This document shows positions 44,747 to 54,000 of a stretch of 64,000 bases of DNA, one piece after another. The stretch's first letter is position 1; each line of letters begins with the position of its first letter. Under the pieces are notes generated by a model. The model worked only from the letters and a program-made list of their open reading frames with translations. It did not search any database and was not told where the DNA came from. Source of the DNA: Leguminivora glycinivorella (taxonomy: Eukaryota; Arthropoda; Insecta; Lepidoptera; Tortricidae); contig NC_062971.1 in the NCBI RefSeq assembly GCF_023078275.1, positions 186,001 through 250,000 on the forward strand. The letters are read 5' to 3'. The position numbers and the translations under genes are program-made.

Positions 44747-44770
44747 AACATTGACGTGGATTAATCCATT

Positions 44771-45168
44771 AACAATAGTATAAATAAAAACAAATCATGT
44801 TTTAATAATTTGTCCACAAGAAGCAGTGAATACAAACAGTTTTCTAAAAATTGAAGATTTGCAAAAAATAATCGTTTAGTCTAAAAACTAAATAGTCAAA
44901 AAACTTCTTCACAATCCACGTCTATTATTTTCGATTGACCAACTTCACAAAACTAAAATTTAAATTAAAAATTCTGACTCATATTTGTGTTATTATAACT
45001 TGACGATTAAGCAACAAACAAAATACATGGCGGAGAAATAATCCTCTAACCCGCGGACCCTCGAATCAGCTTAAATATAATTTATAAAAGAAATAGTTTG
45101 GGCGCTGAAATAATACGGGATCAGACGCTGTAAGCTCTGACTATTTTCAGAGCCATATTTGGTGCCTC
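44771..45168. other. Probable LINE 5' UTR and flank
   Basis: AT-rich, no gene. Part may be the transcribed leader of the LINE on its left, but the boundary cannot be placed. Confidence 0.45.
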
Positions 45169-45222
45169 GTACAGTCAACAACACAGATAACCCGGTACAG
45201 TCAACTGTGTTGTTGACTGTAC
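45169..45222. mobile_element. Short CAGTCAAC palindrome
   Basis: GTACAGTCAACAACACAG (45169-45186) and its exact reverse complement (45205-45222) flank 18 nt, and GGTACAGTCAAC recurs inside (45194-45205). The ends resemble the TA-flanked MITE at 58504-58654 (TA then CAGTCAACC), so it may be a tiny relative. Confidence 0.6.
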
Positions 45223-45287
45223 CGACGGGAAAATAGACCGATACTGATGGATGAAGGCAAAGGGAATGATGGACTAGGTATCACTTT

Positions 45288-45462
45288 CACTACATAGTAT
45301 AAAACAAAGTCGCTTTCTCTGTCCCTATGTCCCTATGTATGCTTAAATCTTTGAAACTACGCAACGGATTTTGATGCGGTTTTTTTTAATAGATAGAGTG
45401 ATTCTAGAGGAAGGTTTACATGTAGGTATAATACCCGTGCGAAGCCGGGGCGGGTCGCTAGT
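45288..45462 (+). repeat. Dispersed lepidopteran-type repeat
   Basis: AAACAAAGTCGCTTTCTCTG, CTTTGAAACTACGCAACGGA, TTTTGATGCGGTTTTTTTTA, GATTCTAGAGGAAGG and CCGTGCGAAGCCGGGGCGGG, ending in CGCTAGTTTCG. I know this arrangement from insect genomes, but only one copy is present here. Confidence 0.6.
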
Positions 45463-46115
45463 TTCGTTATATAAGGTAGATATTTTCATTTCTAGGTAGA
45501 AAAACAAGTTAAAAGTATTGCATCACTGATCAGAATGATAAATTTATGTGAAACATCATTTTTGACACACTGCACGTATGTCCATATCTAAGTGTTTTAG
45601 ATTCACATGTACATTGAATTTATAAACTGTTATTTAATCTAAAATTCACCGTGTCAACTACATACTTAATACAATAAGATTTACTGTTAGTTCTTTTCGG
45701 TCTATCTTGGACGTTCTAGAACGCAAAATGACTGGTGTAATATTATAAGTAGTGATATTTTATGTAACTAGTGTTTAAACGAGGTCAAAAAAGGCGAGTG
45801 GCGTAGGTATCAATTTGAGGCATCTGCGGGGCCCCGTCGATTTCGCTTTAAAGTTTAAATATAAAACATCTTAGGTATTTTGCATTCTAGACTGTCCAAG
45901 ATCAACCTGTTCTTTTTCATTCGATTTTAGAAAACCATTGCTATACCATGATACCTTCGGCTCGTTGCTCAGAACGGGAAATATGTGGAGCCAAATCTAC
46001 CCGGTCTCATAATGCCTACCCAAACGGCATATTTAATGCGATAATAGAAATCGGGAAATGGCTCATATTTAGTTTTCACACTTTTACCCACATCACACGC
46101 TAATTTTTGATAACA
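45463..46115. other. Non-coding stretch
   Basis: No gene or repeat recognised before the Copia target site. Confidence 0.5.
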
Positions 46116-46120
46116 CAATG

Positions 46121-46303
46121 TGTTGAAGATATGTAAACATAATTATAGTTTCCGAACGAACACCCGTCACTTAGTTCATCAATCCTGTCACTAGTGTCGC
46201 TACTGTCAATGCGAAATCGAAAATTGCTTTTGTCATTGTTGTTAACTTTTAATTTGCATTAAAACTAATAATTAACTATTCTATTCGGCGTATTATTTCC
46301 TCA
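46121..46303 (+). repeat. Copia 5' LTR
   Basis: Begins TGTTGAAGATATG and ends TTATTTCCTCA. Same length and sequence as 50280-50462 by eye. Confidence 0.95.
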
Positions 46304-46314
46304 GGTTATGGGCC
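46304..46314 (+). other. Copia primer-binding site
   Basis: GGTTATGGGCC directly follows the LTR. It resembles the Drosophila copia site, which pairs with an internal part of initiator methionine tRNA (half-tRNA priming). Confidence 0.75.
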
Positions 46315-46411
46315 GTCCCATAAACGCAATATAGAACTGAGGTTAATTATCTGAGTTTCGTAAAAAAGTCAGTACAACAAGAAATACGTGGAATAATTTG
46401 TACCGGGAACA

Positions 46412-48184
46412 ATGGCTACGTCTAACTTGCAAATTGAGAAATTAGCCGGTCGAGAAAACTACTCGACGTGGAGGTTCGCCGTCAAATCGTATTTGGAGCA
46501 CGAGGATTTATGGGAATGTGTTGATCCGGGAAATCCAGTGGATTCCAAGAAAGACATCAAAGCCAAGTCCAAGATAATTTTATTAGTGGAGCCAATCAAC
46601 TATGTTCACATTGAAACGGCAAAATCAGCTAAAGATGTGTGGTTTAGCTTGCAAAAAGCATTTGAGGACTCCGGGTTGTCAAGAAAAGTGGGATTGTTAC
46701 GTGATTTAATCAACACATCGCTTGATAATTGTTCAAGTATCGAAGATTATGTGAATAAAATTATGGGCACTGCATACAAATTAAGAAATATAGACTTCAA
46801 AGTAGAAGACGAGTGGCTAGGCACACTCATGCTGGCAGGTTTACCCGATAATTACAAACCAATGATCATGGGTCTGGAAAGTTCCGGCGTCAAGATATCA
46901 TCAGATTTTGTCAAGACTAAACTTTTGCAAGAAGTCAAAGGTTCGGAGTCGTCTGCGTTCTTGGCTAAAGGGAAGAGTACTTCTTATCAAAATCAAAATA
47001 CAAAACCCAAAGGAAAAGGTCCGCGTTGTTTCAGCTGTAATCGGTATGGACATTTCAAGAATCAGTGTACAGCGAAGAAGCCGAACAATGTTCAACATGG
47101 TTTTTCAGCAGTTTTTTCAGCTTGCAGTCCTTCAATAAACAAGGATGATTGGTATGTTGATTCTGCTGCGACAATGCACATGACAAGGCGTTCAGACTGG
47201 ATGTATGACTTCAAACCACCTCCGGTTGACAAGATAATGGTGGCAAACAAGGATTATGTCATAGTTGAGAAAATGGGTAATGTAAACATTCAAACAGGCT
47301 CATGTAAAGATGGTTGTCCTATCCAGGTGAGAAAAGTTTTATTTATTCCTGAGTTAGGTGCAAATCTGCTATCAGTCAGCCAATTAGCAAAAAGTGACTA
47401 TACGGTAACATTCAATAAACGACAAGGCTGTTGTATTTATGATGCCAAAGAGAATCTCATAGCAACTGCACAAGCAATCAATGATTTGTATAGGCTCAAT
47501 GTAGTAGGGGTCAGTGCATTTGCGGCAATTTGTGAAAAGAAGGCAGATATAGTTACCTGGCACAAGAGAATGGCACATTTAAACATGGCTGATGTGAAGA
47601 AGTTAGAGGTATGTGCTGAAGGCATAGATATCACCAACAAGCAGAGTGATACTGTATGCAAACCCTGTTGTGAAGCGAAACAAACAAGATTGCCATTTCC
47701 GCGTTCTGGTTCTAGAACAACTACATTACTAGAAATAGTTCATTCAGATCTATGTGGTCCGATGGAGGTACCATCAGCTGGTGGTGCTCGATATTTCATA
47801 ACTTTCATAGATGACTATTCCCGCAAAGTGTATGTATATTTCCTTAAGAACAAAATGGATATCACAACAATTTTCAAGACTTTTAAAGAGGAAGTAGAAA
47901 ATGAGTTAGGAAAAAAGATAAAGATACTTAGAAGTGACAGAGGGACAGAATATTGTAATAAAGATTTTTCTGATTTTCTAGCAGCTTCCGGCATCAGACA
48001 CCAGACCAGTGCACCGTACACTCATGAGCAGAATGGCCTTGCGGAGAGGATGATGAGAAGTCTGGTGGAGCGTGCAAGATGCATGCTTTTTGAGGCAAAG
48101 CTGAAAAAAATCTGTGGGCTGAAGCAGTTGCCTGTGCTGCTTATGTCATCAACAGATCACCGTCACGAGTTTTGGATGAGGTAA
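46412..48184 (+). CDS. Copia Gag, protease and most of integrase
   Basis: 590 codons from an ATG. Residues 1-180 are Gag of the UBN2/DUF4219 type (LAGRENYSTW). A CCHC zinc knuckle is at 206-219. The protease has its DSA triad at 250-252. The integrase zinc domain has H384, H389, C416 and C419. The integrase core carries D446, D509 and E545, spaced 62 and 35, as expected. The frame leaves the family pattern after about residue 566, at an A7 run (48104-48110), and stops 24 codons later. The matching continuation is in the next frame from 48172. The one-base change means this copy, as written here, would not make full-length Gag-Pol. Confidence 0.93.
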   Translation: MATSNLQIEKLAGRENYSTWRFAVKSYLEHEDLWECVDPGNPVDSKKDIKAKSKIILLVEPINYVHIETAKSAKDVWFSLQKAFEDSGLSRKVGLLRDLINTSLDNCSSIEDYVNKIMGTAYKLRNIDFKVEDEWLGTLMLAGLPDNYKPMIMGLESSGVKISSDFVKTKLLQEVKGSESSAFLAKGKSTSYQNQNTKPKGKGPRCFSCNRYGHFKNQCTAKKPNNVQHGFSAVFSACSPSINKDDWYVDSAATMHMTRRSDWMYDFKPPPVDKIMVANKDYVIVEKMGNVNIQTGSCKDGCPIQVRKVLFIPELGANLLSVSQLAKSDYTVTFNKRQGCCIYDAKENLIATAQAINDLYRLNVVGVSAFAAICEKKADIVTWHKRMAHLNMADVKKLEVCAEGIDITNKQSDTVCKPCCEAKQTRLPFPRSGSRTTTLLEIVHSDLCGPMEVPSAGGARYFITFIDDYSRKVYVYFLKNKMDITTIFKTFKEEVENELGKKIKILRSDRGTEYCNKDFSDFLAASGIRHQTSAPYTHEQNGLAERMMRSLVERARCMLFEAKLKKICGLKQLPVLLMSSTDHRHEFWMR

Positions 48185-50295
48185 CACCATACGAGAAATG
48201 GACAGGTAAGAAACCTAACATTTCACACCTTAAGATATTTGGTACTAAGGCTATGGTACACATTCCAAAAGAAAAACGCCTAAAATGGGACCGCAAATCA
48301 CAAGAATTAATTTTTGTAGGCTACTGTGAGAACACAAAGGGCTACAGGTTGCTAAATCCTACAAATGGAAAGACAGTGATTAGTAGGGATGTTATATTTA
48401 TTGAGAATAGTAAGAATACTAAAAATATGACAGAGGAGCCTATTTCAGGGTCACAGGACCCCATTTCAGGGTCACAGATGGCCACAGTCTCTCTTAGTTC
48501 AGTTGAACAGGCACAGGAGAGTGGAGAGACAACAAATATTGATGAGAATGAAGCTACATCAGATTCAGAAGCATCCTTTGACAGCTGTGTATTGGTGAAT
48601 ACTAATGATGAGACATATTATCCCAGCGGTAGTGACAGCAATGATAGCTTTGAAAGGCACATTACTTTGAGGTCTCATCAGAAACATTTTGCTCAAGGTA
48701 ATAATTTCATGTGTGTTCAGATTTCAGATCCGCTGACTGTCGAAGAAGCTTTGGCAAGCGCTAATGCTCAACACTGGAAAGACGCTATGGATGAGGAGTA
48801 TCGGTCCTTAATAGAGAATAATACATGGGAAATTACTACTCTACCGCCAGGCAAGCGTCCGATACCATGTAAGTGGGTCTTTAAAACCAAGACGGATGAA
48901 AATGGAGCAATAGTGAAGTACAAGGCACGGCTTGTTGTGAAAGGATGTTCTCAAAAACCAGGCATAGACTACACAGAAGTATACTCACCAGTTGTCAGGT
49001 ACGCTTCTTTAAGATATTTGTTTGCATTAGCAGTTAAATATGACCTAGATATATGTCAGATGGATGCGGTGTCAGCCTTTCTCCAAGGCGACATAGAGGA
49101 GGAGATCTATATGAAGCTACCGCAGATGTATGGTGACAATAGTGAGAAAGTATGCCGGTTAAATAAATCACTGTACGGCTTAAAGCAGGCTAGCCGACAG
49201 TGGAACAAGAAGATTGATACAACGTTGAGAGAAATGGGACTATCTCGTTCAAAGTTAGATCCCTGCATTTATTATAAGATAGTAGATAGCAGTAACATGT
49301 TTTTCCTGGCTATTTATGTTGATGACCTTGTGTTATTTACCAATAATCAGGAGACAAAGCGCTATTTTAAGGAGGAACTACATAAGAAATTTAAAATTAA
49401 AGACTTAGGTGATATTAACTATTGTCTTGGCATTCATGTGGAGAGAGATAGGGCCAAAGGTATCTTGTACTTAGACCAGAGAAAATATATACAAGAAGTG
49501 TTAAACAAATTTGGCATGTCTGATTGCAAAAGTGTACAAACACCAATGGATTTGAATACTAAGCTAACTGGAACTTCAGAAAATGCCGAAATTTTAGATA
49601 ATGTGCCATATCAGGAGATAATTGGTTGTTTGTTGTACATATCACAAATTACTAGACCGGACATAAGTTTTGTTGTAAATATGTTGAGCAAGTATAACAA
49701 AAAACCAGAGATGCAGCACTGGGTTGCGCTGAAGCGTGTTATGCGCTATTTAAAAGGAAGTCTCGATTACAAGCTTAGCTATAAGCAAAATTGTGAAGAA
49801 GTCATGGCTCATGGATACTGCGATTCCGACTGGGCGAGTTCCGGAGACGACAGGCGTTCCTGTACTGGCTATGCATTTCTGTTCCAGGGAGGAACAATCA
49901 GCTGGAATTCTAGGCGTCAGCCTACTGTGGCGCTCTCTACAACTGAAGCCGAGTACATGTCTCTATCGTCGTGTGTACAGGAGGCAATGTGGCTTAAACA
50001 ATTTCAAGAAAGTTTGTGGCCGCAACTGAAGGATGAGCCCTTAATAATTTATAGCGATAATCAGAGCTCCATAAAACTTTCAGGTACTGATGGATATCAC
50101 TCAAGGACGAAGCACATAGATGTGAGGCACCATTTCGTCCGCGATAAGATACTCGAACGAGCTATTGAGGTGCGCTACGTGCAGACAGACCAGATGGTTG
50201 CTGACGCTCTGACCAAAGCGACGTCGCACACAAAACTAACCTACTGTTCTTCAAGGATGGGATTATGTTTAAGGGAGGATGTTGAAGATATGTAA
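48172..50295 (+). CDS. Copia integrase end, reverse transcriptase and RNase H
   Basis: 707 codons open in the second frame; its start is only where the frame opens. Residues 1-80 are the end of integrase (VTPYEKWTGKKPN, LKIFGTKA). About 85-180 is an acidic linker with a repeated ISGSQDP. Reverse transcriptase runs from about 215 to 460, with W-FK-K-D--G-IVKYKARLV, SAFLQGD and catalytic YVDD at 382-385. RNase H follows at about 545-680 (GYCDSDWA, STTEAEYMSL, YSDNQSS, HIDVRHHFVRD, ADALTKA). The stop codon lies 16 bases inside the 3' LTR. Confidence 0.93.
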   Translation: MDEVTPYEKWTGKKPNISHLKIFGTKAMVHIPKEKRLKWDRKSQELIFVGYCENTKGYRLLNPTNGKTVISRDVIFIENSKNTKNMTEEPISGSQDPISGSQMATVSLSSVEQAQESGETTNIDENEATSDSEASFDSCVLVNTNDETYYPSGSDSNDSFERHITLRSHQKHFAQGNNFMCVQISDPLTVEEALASANAQHWKDAMDEEYRSLIENNTWEITTLPPGKRPIPCKWVFKTKTDENGAIVKYKARLVVKGCSQKPGIDYTEVYSPVVRYASLRYLFALAVKYDLDICQMDAVSAFLQGDIEEEIYMKLPQMYGDNSEKVCRLNKSLYGLKQASRQWNKKIDTTLREMGLSRSKLDPCIYYKIVDSSNMFFLAIYVDDLVLFTNNQETKRYFKEELHKKFKIKDLGDINYCLGIHVERDRAKGILYLDQRKYIQEVLNKFGMSDCKSVQTPMDLNTKLTGTSENAEILDNVPYQEIIGCLLYISQITRPDISFVVNMLSKYNKKPEMQHWVALKRVMRYLKGSLDYKLSYKQNCEEVMAHGYCDSDWASSGDDRRSCTGYAFLFQGGTISWNSRRQPTVALSTTEAEYMSLSSCVQEAMWLKQFQESLWPQLKDEPLIIYSDNQSSIKLSGTDGYHSRTKHIDVRHHFVRDKILERAIEVRYVQTDQMVADALTKATSHTKLTYCSSRMGLCLREDVEDM
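50270..50279 (+). other. Copia polypurine tract
   Basis: AAGGGAGGA directly before the 3' LTR primes plus-strand DNA in this element class. Confidence 0.85.
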
Positions 50296-50462
50296 ACATA
50301 ATTATAGTTTCCGAACGAACACCCGTCACTTAGTTCATCAATCCTGTCACTAGTGTCGCTACTGTCAATGCGAAATCGAAAATTGCTTTTGTCATTGTTG
50401 TTAACTTTTAATTTGCATTAAAACTAATAATTAACTATTCTATTCGGCGTATTATTTCCTCA
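50280..50462 (+). repeat. Copia 3' LTR
   Basis: 183 bp; no difference from the 5' LTR by eye. Followed by the CAATG duplication. Confidence 0.95.
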
Positions 50463-50528
50463 CAATGAGGTGCATCAAGTAAAAAGCTAGCTAATTTGGT
50501 TTATAAGCTTCCTATAGATATTACCCAC

Positions 50529-50944
50529 TGTTGAAGGACCTGCGGATACGAAGTTCCTAACGAACTATTGTAATAAAATAAAACAAAACGGAAAATAAAA
50601 TTATGGAGATTGATGGGGAGCCAAACTCACCGATGTTGTCGTCTCGAGAGTTTATCGGGTGGCCACCCTTGCAAAGCTTGGTTCTCTCTTTCCTTGCACT
50701 GCACACTCGCGAATCGTTCTATTATAATATAATAAATTAATAACTTAATTCGTTGCGGATATTTTTATTCACCATTGACAACGACTTTCTTTTTGCGGAT
50801 TGACACTTGACGTATTTTATATTTTTTAAGAAGTTTGGCAAAGAGGCGGGTGACATGACAATTAAAAATGAGGTTGAACCTATCATAAGGAAGAGCGAGC
50901 GGGATGGACGATATGAATGATAATGAATGAAAAGGGCGCGAACA
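50529..50944 (-). repeat. BEL 3' LTR
   Basis: On the minus strand it begins TGTTCGCGCCC and ends GGTCCTTCAACA. 416 bp, matching 56664-57079. Confidence 0.95.
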
Positions 50945-50953
50945 TTTCTCCCC
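50945..50953 (-). other. BEL polypurine tract
   Basis: The minus strand reads GGGGAGAAA immediately before the 3' LTR, where plus-strand priming is expected. Confidence 0.85.
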
Positions 50954-51078
50954 GGCTTTAAAGGGTTCCTTTAAAGGAAAGAAGTACTAAATAAAATAAA
51001 TAAATAATGACCCTTTTCTTCGAGTAAAATAATAGCGAAAAAAAATAATATTATTCTAACATAATACCCATTCCATTA

Positions 51079-54000
51079 CTAGTTAGGCAAAGGACACAAC
51101 CGCACGACAGGACGGACGAAACTTCCTTTACTTGTCCTGACAGTAACAACGCGGGTTGAGCCGTCCTTTGAAAGATGCACTGCGTCTACAACACCCAATG
51201 GCCATGAGAATGGCGGCGCATTATCTACTTTAATGACGACTACTGTGCCAATTGCGATGGGAACTGATGGCGTTGTCCATTTAGCTCGAGATTGCAACTG
51301 ATGCAGATACTCTGCTCGCCATCGTTGCCAGAAAGACTGCACTATCCTATCTAGGAGGGCATGTCGTTCACGTAAGTTACCTGACTCGACCAATGGAGTA
51401 GGTAACGACAACAGTGGAGCAGTATGGAGAAAATGAGCAGGAGTAAGAGCTGATGGCTCAGCGGGGTCACTGCTCAAGGCTGTTAGAGACCGGGAATTAA
51501 CGAGCGCTTCTATCTGAGCAAGCGTCGTTAGAAGTTCTTCGTACGTCAGTATTTGCGTACCGATCACCTTGAAAAGGTGATTTTTTACTATTTTCACCAT
51601 AGACTCCCATGCGCCTCCAAAATGAGCAGAAGCAGGAGGGATGAACTTCCAATCAATGCGGTTCTCCGCTAGTTCCATCTCTATAAGTGGACGATGAGCA
51701 TCCAAGAACTTGTAGAGGTCACGCATATAAGAATTGGCGCCAACGAAATTGGTTCCATTGTCCGAATACATGCATTGGACGGGACCACGGCGTGCCAAAA
51801 AGCGCTTTAATGCAGCCATGAAGTTGGCGGTACTCAATTCCGTCGCTATCTCAATGTGAAGACAGCGCGTAGTGAGGCAAGTGAAAATACATAACCAAGC
51901 CTTGCGACTCTTCACTCCTCTGCCACGAGTAGGCGTATATTGCAGAGGGCCTGCATAATCACACCCTGTATGCGTAAACGGTTTATCCACTTGATTCACG
52001 CGACAGCCCGGTAAGTCTGCCATGAGCGGAAAAGACGATTGTGGATTCGCTCTGAAACAAGTGTTGCATTTGGCAATGCGGTCGCGAATGACACGACGAG
52101 CCGACAGAATCCAATACTGAAGCCTAAGTATAGTCATCATAGACTCGGGACCAGCATGCAAATGCTTTCTGTGAACGTAGTCAACGATCATATTGACTAC
52201 ATGATCACGTCGCGGGAGCACAATTGGGTGCTTCTGAGAATACTGCAAGTCTGTATTTGTCAACCTGCCTCCAACACGAATTAGACCGTCTTTGTCTAAG
52301 AACGGTTTGAGCTTTTGTAAAGCAGGTGAGCAATATTTCTTGCTCTTAATTTTCTCAATATCGTCACAAAAATGTTCGTTTTGCAACGATGAGAGAATTT
52401 TGCCTTCAGCAAACTCTAAGTCGGATCGGGTAAGGGCCGTGGGGAGCGGTTTCGGATTAAGGATGCGGTACACGTATACGACGATGCGCAGTAATCGAGA
52501 CCACGACGATATCCGCTGCGCGAGGGAATAAAGTGGTGACTCTGACACATCCGTAGTAGTAGCGTGTGCAAGAGGCTTAAGCTCCGGCACTTCTCCGATG
52601 GACTCTCGATCGAGCTCCCTTAAAGGCCATTCTGATGGATGCTTGGATGCCCAAGCCGGTCCTGTAAACCACAAAGGATGATCCACAAGCTTAGCAGGCG
52701 TCAGGCCACGCGACAAGCAATCCGCGGGATTTTCTAAGCCCGCCACATGATGGAAGCAGCTGGCCGGTACAGCTTCAATTATCTTAACAACGCGATTGGC
52801 AACGAATGTTTGCCAGCGGTGTGGTGATGACTGAATCCAGCAGAGCGCAACTTTCGAGTCGGTAAAGGCGTAGATCTCGTTAATGTTGTAACGGGGCTCG
52901 AAATTATCTTGCACCTTCCGCATGAGCTTTGCCAGGAGGACAGCAGCACACAGCTCTAATCTCGCTACAGAGACTGTCTTCAAGGGAGAGACCTTCGACT
53001 TGGAACACACCAATCGAACTGTCACTTCATTCCCGTTTATGACCTGAAGATAAACTACACCTCCATATGCCCGCTCGGAAGCATCACCGAAGCCTAAGAG
53101 GTTTATAGTACAACCTTGTACTACCCCGAGATGACGCGGTATATGAATTTCATTCAATTTTGGCAACTCAGAACAAAATCGTTCCCATAAATTTACAATA
53201 TGGGTCGGGGGAGTCTCATCCCAGTCGCATTTGATCAACCAAAGCTCCTGTATGAGGAGTTTTGCGTAAAGGACAACTGGAGCTACTAAGCCGACGTTAT
53301 CCCATAGGCGAGCCACTGCAGACAAGATTGTCCTTTTAGTGCACGTTGGATCTGGCTCTGTCACCTTGAAATGGAAATAATCGCCAGATTTATTCCAACA
53401 CAAGCCAAGGACCTTTTGCGAGACTCCTGGGTCTATTTCCAAGTCTACGGAAGCCCTATGAGAAGCAGGTATCTCACGTAGCACGGTCTCTGAGTTGCAG
53501 GTCCATTTGACAAGATCAAATTGACCGCATTTGAATAGGTCAATAAGCTCCTTAGCCGCAGCGATAGCAACAGATTCATCCTGCTGTTGCGAATCATCTG
53601 ACATAATGCTGAAGCATACGTCATCCATGTATGTGCAGGACGATGCGATCGCTGCTGCCATTGGAAACTTATGTCCGTCGTCTGCAATCAGCTGGCGAAC
53701 GACGCGGAGCGCGTGATATGGGCTCGACTTCATACCAAAACACACACGGTTAAATTCGTATGTCGAAATGGGATCTGCCGGGCGGAATCTATATAAGATT
53801 CGTTGAAACTGGCGGTCCGATTCGCGAACACCAATCTGTAAAAACATTTGGCGACAATCGGCTGAAAGCGCTATTTTGAATAAGCGAAAGTTCAAGAGGA
53901 TTGAAAATAAATCCCCTTGAAGATTGGGCCCTGAGTGCAAGACATCATTCAGCGACAGGCCTGTAATTGTCTTGCTACTCGAGTCCAGGACCATACGAAC

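Larger units (their letters stand above)
40683..44770 (-). mobile_element. CR1/Jockey-group LINE, nearly complete
   Basis: Minus-strand non-LTR retrotransposon with ORF1 (43796-44746) followed by an endonuclease plus reverse-transcriptase ORF2 (40886 to about 43790). Downstream of ORF2 an A-rich end (AAATAAATAATAAAAATAAA on the minus strand) near 40683 probably marks the 3' end. The 5' end is not defined; 5' UTR may extend to about 45000. I did not find a target-site duplication. Confidence 0.82.
46121..50462 (+). mobile_element. Complete young Copia LTR retrotransposon
   Basis: 4342 bp with 183-bp LTRs that I read as identical, and CAATG on both sides (46116-46120 and 50463-50467). It has a primer-binding site, gag-pol coding and a polypurine tract in the usual places. 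The order protease, integrase, reverse transcriptase, RNase H defines Ty1/Copia. One frameshift splits the coding region. Confidence 0.96.

Noticed and set aside
44100..44783. 227-codon plus-strand frame
   Set aside because: It is antisense to LINE ORF1, which has the family motifs.
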